Assembly: GCA_000750105.3 (NCBI GenBank)
Contig: JPHH03000009.1
Coordinates: forward strand, 372,001-436,000
Length of the DNA: 64,000 bases
Direction: 5' to 3'
Source: Tolypocladium sp. Sup5 PDA-1
Taxonomy: Eukaryota > Ascomycota > Sordariomycetes > Hypocreales > Ophiocordycipitaceae
Shown here: piece by piece, positions 11,773 to 22,646 of the stretch
How the letters are laid out: every line of letters starts with the position of its first letter
Position numbering within the stretch: position 1 is the stretch's first letter
Position numbers and translations under genes: made by a program
The notes under the pieces: generated by a model
What the model was told of the DNA's origin: nothing
Seen by the model: only the letters and a program-made list of their open reading frames with translations
The model's database searches: none

Positions 11773-13482
11773 TCAAGCAACGCCCGTCTTGCCCCCGTCG
11801 CCGTTGCTCTTGAGGTGCGTCGGTATCGACTTGAGCTTCTCAACCACCTTGTCCCCCGTGCTCAGCTCCGCCCTCGCCGCCTGCTCCTCCCGCCGCTCCC
11901 TCTCCAGGACGTGCCTCTCCTTCTCCGCGCTCTCGCTCTTGTCCCGCTCCTCCTCCTCGCGCCGCCGCACCTCGTCGGGCGCCACGATCTTGTCCCGCCG
12001 CCGCACCAGCCTGCCCAGCAGGTCCTTGCCCTTGCGGCGCGTCTTGACATACGTCTCCAGCCCGACGAGCACCGTGTACGACTTGGAGATGGACACATGG
12101 CTCATGTCCACGCCCGTGTCCTTGAGGCTGCGCACGAACGCGCGGAAGTTGGACGCCGGCGGGCGGTAGTGCCCGCTCAGGGGCGACAGCGACGACAGCC
12201 GCCCGTTCTTGATCTTGATGAGCCCCGCGGCCGAGATACGGCTGCCCTGCAGAAAGGACGAGTGCTGGAAGGCGCCCGAGTCCTTGATGCCGACGTAGAG
12301 GCGGAAGCTCGTGTCGGCGACGAAGATCCACGTGTTCTTGCGCACCGACTTGCGCAGCAGCTTGTTGAAGATGGTCGACGCCGAGATGTGCGTCACGCGC
12401 TTGAGGCCGTGCGCCTCGTCGAAGCCCGGGTCGGCGTCCACGTACTTGGCCGCGCGGTCCGCCTCGCGCCGCGGCTCGGCCGACGACTCGGAGCTGGTGT
12501 CACTGGCGCCGTCGTCGTGGTCGGCCAGCGGCGGGTGCATGGCCGGGTTGAAGGCCGGTGTCGGGTCGTCGGCGGGCACGATGCCGTGGATGCTGTCCTT
12601 GTACTGCTCCGTCGTGTCGATGCGCGCGCCCGTCCGCGCCCAGCAGAGGCGTCCCTCCCCGTCGACCCGCGCCAGGTAGTACTGCCGCTCCTCGCGCGAC
12701 AGGTAGCGCACCTGCTCGCGCTCCAGCCGGTCCCGCGGGCACGTGTCCAGTTCGATGTTGCGGCCCTGGCCGTAGTCGAGCCAGTAGAAGAAGTTCTCGG
12801 TCGTGTCCGACTTCTTCCACTCCTCGTGGTACATGCGCAGGTTGCTGCCGTAGCGGTGCTTGGAGTCGACCATCTCGAGGAAGTACTGCAGGTCCATCAT
12901 GCGCGCGGCCTGCCGCCGCCCCGTGTTGGCCTTTTCGCGTTTCCGCCGTGCCTCGACGCGGGCCTCGGGCGAGAGGTCCCCGAGGTCAGACTCGGACGAC
13001 GAGTCCGACGAGACGTCGTCGTGTCCCGCACGACGCGCCACCAGGCTGACCTTTTTCCAGTTCATCCGCGCGCTCGACGGCCGCTTGTCCACGGGGTCGT
13101 CGAGGGCCAGGACCTCGGGGCCGGCCTCGCCGGCGCCGACCCGGACCCGGGGCTTGGTCGACTGGCGGAACTGCGCTTCCCGTATGGCCGTGACCCATCG
13201 CGTGGTGGCGTCCAGACTGAAGCCCTGCATCTCCCGGCGCGCGCGGTACCCCCTGAAGGTCTTTTGGATGACGCGTGCGGCGTCTGCCCGCTCTTCATGG
13301 CTACTGGCCGAGGATAGCGACTTGCGCATCTGCTCCTTGGCCCGGCGCCGCGCAGCGCCCTCCTTCTCGGCCTGCGCGTGCGCGATGCGCTCGAAGCCGT
13401 CCTTGTCCGGCGGCACGAGGGAATCCATGTATTCTCTTGTCTTGGGGACGGTGTCGGTCGGGGTCAAGCTGCCGCCCGACAT
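11773..13482 (-). CDS. IQ calmodulin-binding motif protein, fungal-specific
   Basis: A single-exon frame of 569 aa. Residues 72-82 form one complete IQ motif, IQKTFRGYRAR, which fits the IQxxxRGxxxR consensus and is expected to bind calmodulin or an EF-hand light chain. After it come an acidic-serine segment (DVSSDSSSESDLGD) and a conserved-looking central region around FFYWLDYGQGRNIELDTCPR. The part from about residue 370 to 480 looks globular (THISASTIFNKLLRKS, TWIFVADTSFRLYVGIKD), and the C-terminus is rich in Arg and Glu. Proteins of this kind are widespread in Pezizomycotina and mostly uncharacterised; a role in calcium signalling is inference from the IQ motif alone. Base composition is very GC-rich, which opens a long antisense frame that I do not regard as a gene. 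The start at 13482 (MSGGSLTPTD) is the first in-frame Met. Confidence 0.8.
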   Translation of the reverse strand: MSGGSLTPTDTVPKTREYMDSLVPPDKDGFERIAHAQAEKEGAARRRAKEQMRKSLSSASSHEERADAARVIQKTFRGYRARREMQGFSLDATTRWVTAIREAQFRQSTKPRVRVGAGEAGPEVLALDDPVDKRPSSARMNWKKVSLVARRAGHDDVSSDSSSESDLGDLSPEARVEARRKREKANTGRRQAARMMDLQYFLEMVDSKHRYGSNLRMYHEEWKKSDTTENFFYWLDYGQGRNIELDTCPRDRLEREQVRYLSREERQYYLARVDGEGRLCWARTGARIDTTEQYKDSIHGIVPADDPTPAFNPAMHPPLADHDDGASDTSSESSAEPRREADRAAKYVDADPGFDEAHGLKRVTHISASTIFNKLLRKSVRKNTWIFVADTSFRLYVGIKDSGAFQHSSFLQGSRISAAGLIKIKNGRLSSLSPLSGHYRPPASNFRAFVRSLKDTGVDMSHVSISKSYTVLVGLETYVKTRRKGKDLLGRLVRRRDKIVAPDEVRRREEEERDKSESAEKERHVLERERREEQAARAELSTGDKVVEKLKSIPTHLKSNGDGGKTGVA

Positions 13483-14559
13483 GGTCCAACGGTTCCGGGC
13501 GCCCCGTCGCTTTTTATATCTCCTGGGACGGCTGGCGGGGGCGGGCTTGCAGTAGTTCTTGGCTGGCGGCGGGGGTCCTTGCGCTCTTCCGCTGGGTTGG
13601 CTTGCTACCTTATCCTGCGCTTTATTTAAGGCTGAGATGATGCGAGGCCAATGAACGGGCTCGACTTGGCAGGGTTCGGCGGGTTGTGCGAGCGGCGGGT
13701 GCCCAGTCTCTGCGCAATTACGTAGCTGTATTGGACGGCGATGTCATGTAGTCCGTGTTGAGCTCGAGAGGGCGCCGTGAAAAGAGTCTAGTCGCTGGCG
13801 TGCTGGCGTGCTGGCATACATGAGGAATACTGACATTGGGCTTTTCACGATATATTAAAAGAGAGAGTGCAGGACGGATGGGAGGAGCAGCCGCGGCCCG
13901 TCACCTCATCTTTAGGTTCGTTGGCAGGGCTGAGCTCGAGCTGGAAACGCAGTGCGCCGGTCGTGGAGTGAGCATGAATGAGTAAGTCGTCGTCGCGCAT
14001 CCGCCGGGCTCGGGCCTTTGCGTTTCGTGGCACAGCAACGGCGGCAACGGCTACAACGTTTGGGCCGAGATAAGATGGAGAAAGGAAAGCAGCCAATGGA
14101 AAGCACGGCGCGAGGGCGGACACTGGTTCGGCTCCGTGGAGCGTGCAGCGTGATGAGGCCGCCTGCGAGGCGGAGCACATAAGCTTGAAGATCCCGCCAA
14201 CCGCCACGGGGAGTCGGGTCCGGAACCTGCCCAGCAGCGCGGCCAAGCCACCGCGATGGCGTGCAATAGTTTTGCTTCGGCCAGATACAAGGCATAATTA
14301 TCATTATCGTGTTGCATCTGCCCCTTTTCCCTCTGAGCGAGGCAGATTTCCTCCTTGTAGCTACCGACCTACCTACCTACCTAGGTGTAGAGATGGTGCA
14401 GAATTCAAGAAACTGATGCATGGGACGAACGCCACTGCCGAAGCATGCACGCTCACTACCTTATCCAGACGGCGCAGTGGGACCAATATATCCAGCAAGA
14501 AGCGAAGTATTAGAAGAAGAAGAAGAAGAAGAAGGAGAAGGGAGGAATGCAGGCCGGCG
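13483..14559. other. Intergenic with simple repeats
   Basis: About 1.1 kb between the IQ-motif gene and the YPT35-like stop. It holds an (ACCT)4 run at about 14367-14382 and a GAA run at 14512-14540. No gene supported. Confidence 0.5.
14512..14540. repeat. GAA/TTC microsatellite
   Basis: About eight GAA units followed by an imperfect GGAGAAG end. It lies about 20 bp past the YPT35-like stop, so it would be a TTC run in that gene's 3' untranslated region. Confidence 0.85.
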
Positions 14560-15430
14560 TCATCTGAACAGAAAGTCCTTGAGCACCGGCGACCCCGAAA
14601 ACTCTGGGTTCAGCATTATGCAACTGGCATCAAGCAAGGTCAGCATGGAGCCTGAGCTGGGAGTTGGGCGGCGCGCGTCACGCACTTGAAAAAGTACTGC
14701 AGGCCCGCCCGCCGCTTGTCGAGGAACCTGGGCCGGAACTTGGCTATCACGCTCTTGGGCGGCAGCGGGGGCACGGCGGCCTCGAAGTTGGGGAACGACT
14801 GGATCAGTTGCCGGCGCAGCTCGTCGAACTCGGAGTAGCGCTTGCGGATGTTCATGTAGCTGCCCTGGTGAGACAAAACAGTAGCATCGCCTTGTCAGCC
14901 CCAAGAACAATGACCATGGAAGCAAGCAAGCAAGCAAGCAAGGAGCAAGCAAAGGTAGGCGCGCGCGCATAACCCACACTCAAGGTCTCGACCCTCACGG
15001 TCCACACGACAAAGGCGCCGATGTTGGTCGCGCTGCCGTTGACGGTCGTGTAGTCGACAATCTCGACGCTCTTGGCCCAGCAGGCGGCGTTGCGGTCGTC
15101 GTGCTCGCTCGTGTCGTTGTCGCGCAGCGTGATGGCGCCGGCGGGGAGGACCGAGTCGGCGGAGAGGCTCGACGCGCTGCGCTGGTGGGCGTGCGCGCCC
15201 GAGTTGGGCCAGTACGGCGGCGAGGTGACGGAGCTGGGGGACAGCGTCGACGAGCCGGCCATGTGTGCTTCCTCGTCATCGTGGTCGTGGTCGTGGTCGT
15301 GGCCCACGTCGAGACGTGGTGGGCATGGCGCAGCGGGACCAGGCGCAGTGCCGGCAGCATGATGCGCGTCTGCGGTCGCTGTCTCGCCGCCGCCGCCGAA
15401 AGCGCGGTGCGTGTCTACCGCCGACGCCAT
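14560..15430 (-). CDS. YPT35: PX-domain protein, Ypt35-like
   Basis: Yeast Ypt35 is an endosomal and vacuolar PX protein that binds PtdIns3P and recruits Vps13. The model has three exons, 15430-14978, 14864-14686 and 14623-14560, joined by introns of 113 and 62 nt (GTGGGT..CAG and GTGCGT..CAG), giving 231 aa, close to the yeast length. The first 110 residues are low complexity and include the His-Asp alternation HDHDHDHDDEE. The PX domain spans about residues 120-230: YMNIRKRYSEFDELRRQLIQ carries the phosphoinositide-binding RYSEF signature, VPPLPPKS is the Pro-rich loop, and the end NPEFSGSPVLKDFL is characteristic of Ypt35. The protein stops directly after the PX domain. An in-frame upstream extension to 15574 exists but shows no domain. 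Confidence 0.85.
14920..14943. repeat. AGCA/AAGC microsatellite in YPT35 intron 1
   Basis: About six tandem 4-bp units inside the 113-nt first intron of the Ypt35-like gene. It probably accounts for the larger size of that intron. Confidence 0.8.
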
Positions 15431-15810
15431 CCAGCCATGTGAGGGCCGTGGCTCATGCGTGTTTCGCTCGTCGCGGCCGCGTCGCGCCCGTACGCCGGGG
15501 CTCGTCTGTCTTCTCGGCCCTGCGTTCGAAAACTCGCCTTGACAGCGGGTTGCCAAGCGCAGCGCAGCGGGCAAGTCGTGGCAATGCGCGGGCGATTGGA
15601 TCGACGCGCGCGGCGTTTCAGCTATGCTTGGAGGCGGCGGAAGTATGCTTGTAAGAGGCGCGGCGCGAGATGTGCTTTGGGGAGCTCTGGATGCGTGTCG
15701 CGGATGTCGTCGTCTGACCTTGGAGTTGGGCCAATGGCTCTGAATTGTGAGCCCGACGGTGGCCAGGCCGATTGCTGGAGCGGGAACGCTGAGAGTGGGG
15801 TGGGCCCCGC

Positions 15811-15838
15811 GGCAGACGGCAGACGGCAGACGGCAGAC
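15811..15838. repeat. GGCAGAC x4 minisatellite
   Basis: Four perfect tandem copies of a 7-bp unit in the intergenic region upstream of the YPT35-like gene. No function suggested. Confidence 0.85.
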
Positions 15839-17584
15839 ATGGCCAAATGCATGCTGAGCTGTGCTGCAAACGATGGCAAGTCAACTAACTATCAATTGTG
15901 TTTGATGCTTAGGTTAACCTTGATCGAGGATGGGGAGCTTGTTGTCATTTAGGAGATGCAGTGGCGTACGAAGTACTCCTGTGGAAGTGGCCGCTCCAAG
16001 CTGGGCTCTCCCAGTTTACACAGGAGTCTGCTTGCTGCCCACAGTCCGTCGGCTCTTATACAAAGCAACCGGGATATTTCAACCCGTTCTTGCAGACCTG
16101 GCTATTCTTATGATCCAATGGCACTAGCTGCCCTCCTCGGTTACATCATCATTTACTCCGTACAGCCTCCACGACTCCATTTATATCCTCTCCCCCTACG
16201 GCTCTGGAGAAGCGTGGCCCGTGCTGCCATCTGTGAGTGGAGATACAAGTCCGTCCTCGGTTGAGTCTTGACTGTATAATATGGAGAAGATGCTGCGTCT
16301 GCGGGCATTTAACAAGTGTTTGGAGAATAGATGCCGGTCTGGACCTCCCCTCCTCGCCTCCTCGCTCGTGTTGAAGCCCGAGCCTCAATAGACCAAGCCT
16401 CCATACCGGAGCCGGCGTCGTCGGCTGGGGCGGCAATGGCGGGTTGGTTGAGTGGCGCCCCATCCCACTGCATCCAGGCTGCCAAGCTCGACGCACATTG
16501 TTGCGATCCCTCATGCAAATCATGTCGCTGCAGACCACCTTCTCACAACTGCAGCTTATCCCCAGACGGCATGATGGTGTTTTGCTTGGTTCCGTCGTCG
16601 TGACCAGCGGCATTCAACCCGTGACATGGCTGGATGGGATCTGCGCCACGGCCCCCCAGCGAAAGACAAATGGACACTCACCGCGGACCAGCCTAGACCC
16701 TGAATGGGCTGGTCATTAATAATACCGCCCCATGTCTCTCATCGCCAACGCCCTCATCTCACCACGTTCTTGGCTTTTCGATGACTCCCTGGCAACGTGC
16801 TGCTCGTGTTCGGGCAAGGTAAGAATTTGGGGGTGGTCACGCAGCATGCGTTTACGAAGCGCAGCCTTGTAGGTATTATCGGGCAGCCGTTGACAGCCAA
16901 CGCCGTCTGTCTCGGCACTCGTCCCAGGGTTAGCGTGCGGAGGGAGCAGACGCCCATCGGCCGCTACGGCAGCGTCGTGCATGAGAGGCTGCATGGAATA
17001 CGAAGCCCGGATTCCCACAGCCAGGCCTGTCGAGTTCAACCGCCAGGTTCTTCAAGAAAAGGATGGGAGTCCGCCAGAATAGCTGCCTCTTGGGCCCAGA
17101 GTTCATCAATCTCGGGCAGAAGTGGCTTGGCATGCTGTCCTAGTCCCTCCGGCGACTCGCGGTCCACCTGCCTGCGAGACAGCGCAGTCGTGCGCAACAT
17201 GTCCCGGATTCGTTTGCGTGTTGTGACTTCGAGCGCTTATCCTCCACCCACTGAGACAACGACGACTTGGCAACAACCTAAGCTCGTGCTCTAGTAACAA
17301 AAATAAATATCCGACCCAGCCAAGCGGCCCGGCCTCGTTCACTCAACAATCCTGACTGGCAGACGGGCGTAACCACGGCGCTGCAACCGGCCCATGCTGC
17401 ATTCCATTTTCGTAGCCCGAGAACTGACCGCCCTCCGCACCGGGGCCACTGCGGTGCACGCCACCGGGTGGGTAGCGAGCTGTGAGGCTAACGTCGATGG
17501 CACCTCGCCGTGCCATGGCCCATGGCCCATGGGCAGGGGTCTGGGGAGCTCGGATTGTGGTTTCAGACGCGAGAGCCTCCCCCG

Positions 17585-17800
17585 GTCCCTTGTTCTGTTT
17601 CTCCTCTTTCTCGAGCTCCTCTCCTCGTGCCGTATTTCTACCTCGCATCGCCGCCTTGCTTTTCATAGCCGTCTCTTGTCCCGTCGCTTCCTCCTTTGCT
17701 TGCCTCTGACCCGCCTCTCGTTCCGCCTCGTCTGTCGTTGCGCTCGCTGCGTTCGCTTCGTGTGTCCCTCGCTCGTGTCCACCGTTCGTTTCCCCTGGAC
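17585..17800 (+). promoter_or_regulatory. Pyrimidine-rich leader or promoter tract
   Basis: A stretch strongly enriched in C and T on the plus strand (CTGTTTCTCCTCTTTCTCG and similar runs), starting about 410 bp before the GPI-protein ATG. CT-rich tracts near transcription starts are common in highly expressed filamentous-fungal genes. No mapped transcript supports this, so the role is inference. Confidence 0.35.
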
Positions 17801-17997
17801 CCTGCCGTTTAATTGTGAGCTTGGCTGCCCTCCTTATGCCCTCCAGCTTGGCCCGCCAAACTCTGCGCAGACTTGATGCGATTGCGAGATACGCAGGCTG
17901 ACTCGGCAGCTTCTAGTTCCATAATATTCTCTTCAGAGCACCAATTCCGACTACAATCGCTCACCGTCGAGTCAAATTTCAACCCTACCTATTCACG

Positions 17998-18727
17998 ATG
18001 CCTTCGTTCCGGTCAATTGCCCTGGCCACGGCAGCCACCTTTGTGGCCGTTGCCCAAGCCGACTACGTGATTGATCCTAGTTCCGTGCCAATCGGCACTC
18101 GACGTGAGCAGCCTCTCGTTCTCCGAGTCCACACGGACGCGAGCTGACAATGAGGCAGAGGTGTGGTGCCAGAACGAGAGGAACACGTGCCCCCTGATCT
18201 GCCAGCAGATGGAGCCCAGGACCACGCTCGTCAACGACTGCGACCCTGTACGTCTTGGCCCCGAAGCAGAGTCTCCCTCGACAATGCTTGTTCTGACTGT
18301 TTACTAGGAGCAACTCACGTACGGCTGCCTGTGCGGCAACAACAAGCGACCCAACGTGTCCGAGTACACCCTGTCGCTGCCCTACTTCATCTGCCAGGAA
18401 TGGGGCAACCAGTGCGTCAAGGCCTGCGGCTACGACAACACCTGCCAGTCCGACTGCCGCCAGAAGCACCCCTGCGGAGCCAGCGACCCCAAGAGGGAAA
18501 ACAAAACGTCGAGCACCTCGGGCAGCGGGCAGCCCACGGCGAGCAAGACGGACAGCCCGAACACCATCTTCACCGACGGCCCCGGCGGCGGCTCATCGGG
18601 CAGCGGCGGCAGCGGCGGCAGTGGCAGCTCGGATAAGAAGGGTGCGGGCGTGGCGCTCGAGGTCGGGCGGACGTATGGCCTGGCCATTGTCCTGACCAGC
18701 CTGTTTGCCGGCTTCGCCCTGCTGTGA
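17998..18727 (+). CDS. GPI-anchored Cys-rich surface protein (DUF7707-like)
   Basis: Three exons, 17998-18103, 18159-18247 and 18308-18727, with introns of 55 and 60 nt, encode 204 aa. Residues 1-21 (MPSFRSIALATAATFVAVAQ) form a secretion signal. Residues about 35-120 are a Cys-rich module with paired cysteines (WCQNERNTCPLIC, YGCLCGNN, CGYDNTCQSDC), matching the DUF7707 type of fungal GPI proteins. A Ser/Thr/Gly linker with an (SGG)n run follows. The C-terminus is hydrophobic (TYGLAIVLTSLFAGFALL) and preceded by a small-residue omega-site region, as expected for GPI attachment. It likely sits on the plasma membrane or in the wall. Its biochemical role is unknown. The initiator ATG at 17998 directly precedes the signal peptide. 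Confidence 0.85.
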
Positions 18728-19545
18728 TCCGATGGGGGAAGCCGAGAGTTGGCATAGACGGGTTGCATGGGATAGCCGTGGGTGTTTTGGCTCCGTTTGG
18801 CGTTGTCGGACTTGATTCTTCATTCGCGTCATCTTCAGGTTTGCATCTGTGTTGCTGAGAGCTGAGGGGAAGTCACGCGGTCGCCGCGATAATTGTAATG
18901 GGTGAACAAGGTTGGACATTCGATAGAGAGATGAACACGGATTTACATTGGAGTGATCAACGGGCTGACGTCAAGAGTGACGAAAGCGCCGAAGTGCTTC
19001 TATTTGCGTCCTCATTTGGGCACACCTAGTGTCGGATTCAAGACGGGCCACTCAGACAAGCTGCAACTGGCTAATTGGCAAGAAGCTCGGCGCCGTCAAT
19101 GACATCTATCGAGGTCTTCACGTGCTGGCGAGGTTGTCCCCAAGGCCAACAAGCCACTAATAAAAGGCCCCCTCTCTGTGAGCTGTGATTTGCTCAACCT
19201 GAAGGAACTCCTGGCCTTCATCAGGGTCTGCAGAGGTCCCGAGGTCCCAGGTTCCCGAGGTTCCGGTGCAGGGGGCCGCACCGCCCAACGCCATGCAGCA
19301 GACTCCTCAACGAATCCCCCAATCTGGACGGCGGTATCCAATCACCACGGTAGCTCTCGTGTACCAGAAGCGTACCGACCAGGTACTTTGTAGCAAATCT
19401 TGTACGAGTAGGTATAGACTTTCTACCGTGTAAAAATGCAACCTTTCCTTCTCTAAAGCTTGTCCGTCTAGCCTACATGCTTCCGCGAGCTTCACGTATT
19501 AACCTCTCTCGATTACGCCTCCTAGTGACTTCCTATCGACGGCTT
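18728..19545. other. Intergenic between convergent genes
   Basis: About 820 bp between the GPI-protein stop and the 3' end of the broken Fic gene. Nothing recognised. Confidence 0.45.
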
Positions 19546-20709
19546 CTAATCCATATCCCGCCCATAAAAGGTGATCAACTCATCTAATTGTGTCATGAGC
19601 ACGTTGGTAACAAACTCTTCTGGCTTGCCGTCGCACGCATTGCTGATCATACGCAGATAGTCTTTGCGCTCCAGATTCTCATGACGATTGGGAGATATCC
19701 TTGACGAACCATGTAGTCATGCATTATCATTCGACTGACGCGGCCATTCCCGTCGGGAAAGGGGTGGATATGGACGTAGTAAGCCGTCATCTGGCAGGCA
19801 AGGATGAGTGGGTGAAGTTCCTTCTCACGGTGTTGGAGGTCGCGCCACTGGAAGAACCGCTGAATGCAAGCAGGGACTTCCTGTGGATATGGAAAGACTC
19901 GAAGTGGGTTACCTCGAACTGCGATTGGCGAATGCCGGTAGCCACCAAGCGGGACTCGTCCTCCCCAGCCCATGACATAGACCGCTTCGGAGTCTGTCCC
20001 TTTGATGACCATGGCAGCAAGGTCTCGAGTTTCATCTTCGGTAAGTCCTGCGGTGCCAGGCTGAGCTGCAGCAGTCTCGGCAATCCATTGGGACGCGATG
20101 ATGTGATTCTTTAGCTCTATGACTGGAGAGCTGTCGCAGGGCGCCTGGGTTTCTGAACGAGGGAGCATGATGAGCTCCTTGGCAGCTATCGAGCCAATAT
20201 CGATGTGTTCGAACAGGTTCTTCGTGAGGTGCTCGAAGATGGGTATTGTGTCTCCCAGCGTCAGGGGACTGTCCTCAATCTGTGCAGATTGGAGGGCCTA
20301 TTCGGCAACCAGTGTTTTGGCCATTTTCGGAATTCTGGGCTTCATAAACTTCTTGAATCCATCGATCTGAGCCAATACATCTTTGTTCTCCTAGAGAATG
20401 ATCAGCGGAATGAAGTGAGGGTAGCCAAACGGGTGAGAAGAAAGCATGTCTTACCCGTTGGAGGGCTATGTATCCCATGCGGTGGCTATCGCTTGGGTAG
20501 TGGTAATCCTCCCAGACTTTGCCAGACTGGGCTAGCTCGTCGTACTCAGCACTTTCTTCTTGGAGCTTGGAGAAGGGCTCGTAGATCTTGGACAGCAGGT
20601 CACGACGAGCTTGCCGTGCGGCAGTGCTTGATGAGGATGAGCGCCAGTGGCCTGAAACATTGGCGGTAAGACGCGGCATGGCGCGCCGCACGGCGGAGCG
20701 CATGCTCAT
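19546..20709 (-). pseudogene. Fic-domain protein (putative AMPylase), broken
   Basis: Fic enzymes transfer AMP or another nucleotide moiety onto target hydroxyls. Exon 1 runs 20709-20455 and exon 2 starts at 20390 (64-nt intron, GTAAGA..CTCTAG). Exon 2 encodes the full catalytic signature HPFPDGNGRVSR (HxFx[D/E]GNGRxxR). Upstream lies SAQIED, close to the (S/T)xxxE(G/N) inhibitory helix of autoinhibited Fic proteins. Two lesions break the frame. A TAG at 20300-20298 interrupts exon 2 before the inhibitory motif. A one-base loss near 19685-19683 moves the C-terminal part (NLERKDYLRMISNACDG) into another frame, which ends at 19546. I found no intron that would remove either lesion. It may be a recent pseudogene, because the residual frames are otherwise undamaged. 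An upstream in-frame Met exists at 20778. Confidence 0.8.
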
Positions 20710-21016
20710 GATGAATAGCTGTTGGCTGATGTTGTGGTCGATGACGGTGGCTGCACGACAAGGATGAGGTGGATGCATGTGATGGGGTGAGGAGAAATCG
20801 CTGCCAGGCCTCGGACTACTCGTATACGGATGCTCGTCAACTCGTATACAAAATATTAGGTGATAGGGGCACTAGTGGATTTCTTCAGTGTGACCTCGTC
20901 CCGTGTGCGGCAGTGGCTGCGAGTCCCTCCTCCTCCTGTAAAGCCACTGACCGGTCACGTTGGCTCTGGAGTACTGTATAATATCTTGCGGCCCCACTTC
21001 CGCCTCCTTACTGACG
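20710..21016. other. Divergent promoter region, Fic / phosphotransferase
   Basis: About 300 bp separating the start of the broken Fic gene (minus) from the phosphotransferase start (plus). It presumably holds both promoters; no clear TATA or operator was seen. Confidence 0.4.
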
Positions 21017-22646
21017 ATGTCTGGCAGCGAGATGGTCTCGCTGCCGCTGTTCAACGACCGACGAGCCGACGGCAACATGGTTCCCAACACCAGTAAGTGT
21101 CCAGTCTTCTCCAGTGCCATGGCCTCTGCGGCCTCCTGGCCCCTTTGTCTTGAGCTCCGGCGCTGGCGCAAGCTGTTTGCGCGCGCCGCGTCGGACAGTA
21201 AGCTCTGCGCACCGCACCGGCTAACGCATCGCCGCCATCTGCAGAAACGGCCACCGCAGAGTGCATCTCTGACGAGGCGCTCATCCACCTCAAGTCGTAC
21301 AAGTATTCGAGCGTCGACAAGTCCCCCGTATCGAAATACATACTCGGTCCCTGGGTACGCTACGCTGCCCCCGCGCTGCTGCGACGGCTGAAGCTCCCCC
21401 GTCGCGCGAACACACACCGACCGAGCTGGACGAGACCCAATGTGCTGACCTACATCTCTCCAGTGGAATGCCTTTGTCGAGTTTCTGCCGCTATGGATCG
21501 CCCCGAACATGGTCACCCTGCTGGGCTTCTTCTTCATCCTGGCCAACGTTGGACTGCTGGTCATCTACATGCCAGACTTGGTGGGACCGGTGAGTGATGG
21601 CAGCTCCAGGACGGAGGCTCGAGCGCCCGGAAGCTGACGCGAGTTGTATCCAGGGACCGGCATGGCTGTACTTTAGCTTCGCGTTCGGCCTGTTCATGTA
21701 CCAGACCATGGACAACGTGGACGGCAAGCAGGCGCGGAGGACGGGCACGTCGAGCGGGCTGGGCGAGCTCTTCGACCACGGCATCGATTCGCTCAACTGC
21801 ACGCTCGCCAGCCTGCTCGAGACGGCCGCCATGGGCCTGGGGACGTCGCACGCCGGCGTCTTCACCGCGCTGTGCCCCTGCCTCCCCATGTTCTTCTCGA
21901 CCTGGGAGACGTACCACACGCACACCTTGTACCTGGGCGTCTTCAACGGACCGACCGAGGGCCTGCTCATTGCCTGCGCCATCATGATTGTCTCGGGCAT
22001 TTACGGACCGGAAATCTGGACGAAGCCGCTTGCCCACGTCCTAGGCGACCACCTTCAGGGTCTGAGCCATTGGCTGGGCGAGACCACCATGAGAGACGTC
22101 TGGATCGGCCTGATCGTCTTTTCGCTCCTGGTTGGCCACGTCCCGTTCTGTGTCTACAACGTCGTCTTGGCGCGCCAGAAGAAGAACCTGCCGGTTATGC
22201 CCGTGTTCTTGGAGTGGACTCCGATGGCCGTCTTCACCATCGCCATTGGCGCTTGGGTCTTCTCGCCGTACAGCACCCTGATGCAGGACAACCACCTCGT
22301 CCTCTTCTGCGTCACCATGTCGTTTGTCTTTGGCCGCATGACGACCAAGATGATCCTTGCGCACCTGACCCGGCAGCCGTTCCCTTACTGGACCGTTATG
22401 CTGACCCCGCTCGTCGGCGGCGCTGTCCTCGGGAACCTGCCGCGTCTTGGCTTCTCCCAGATTAGCGCCACGGCCGAGCTGAATTATCTGTGGGCTTACT
22501 TTGTCTTTGCGCTGATAGTCTACTTCCGCTGGGCGTACCTGGTCATCACGAGCATCTGCAAGTTCCTGGGCATTAATGCGTTGACCATCCCGAAGGAGAA
22601 GCAAATCGCCAACCAACAAGCCCGAGCCGCCATGAAACAGCATTAA
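21017..22646 (+). CDS. CPT1: Choline/ethanolamine phosphotransferase
   Basis: Transfers phosphocholine or phosphoethanolamine from the CDP-alcohol to diacylglycerol, the last step of the Kennedy pathway, in the ER/Golgi membrane. Four exons: 21017-21092, 21245-21354, 21464-21589 and 21654-22646, with introns of 152, 109 and 64 nt, give 434 aa. The CDP-alcohol phosphatidyltransferase signature DGx2ARx8Gx3Dx3D is complete (DNVDGKQARRTG followed by GLGELFDHGID). Eukaryotic CPT/EPT hallmarks are YKYSSVDKSPVSKYILGPW and PLWIAPNMVTLLGF. Several hydrophobic segments in exon 4 are membrane spans. Sequence alone does not tell choline from ethanolamine preference, so the symbol stands for the Cpt1/Ept1 group. 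The start at 21017 (MSGSEMVSLP) is the Met next to the first exon; an upstream in-frame Met at 20960 gives an unlikely leader. Confidence 0.92.

Larger units (their letters stand above)
15431..17997. other. Long intergenic region (2.6 kb)
   Basis: Divergent spacer between the YPT35-like gene (minus) and the GPI-protein gene (plus). It contains a 7-bp tandem repeat at 15811-15838, a TACTCCGTA element at 16154-16162 and a pyrimidine-rich tract before the plus-strand gene. No frame shows a recognisable domain or a consistent splice model. Confidence 0.5.

Noticed and set aside
11815..13317. 500-codon plus-strand open frame
   Set aside because: It is the antisense of the IQ-motif gene in very GC-rich DNA. 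Composition is Arg/Val/Leu-biased with no domain, as expected for a shadow frame.
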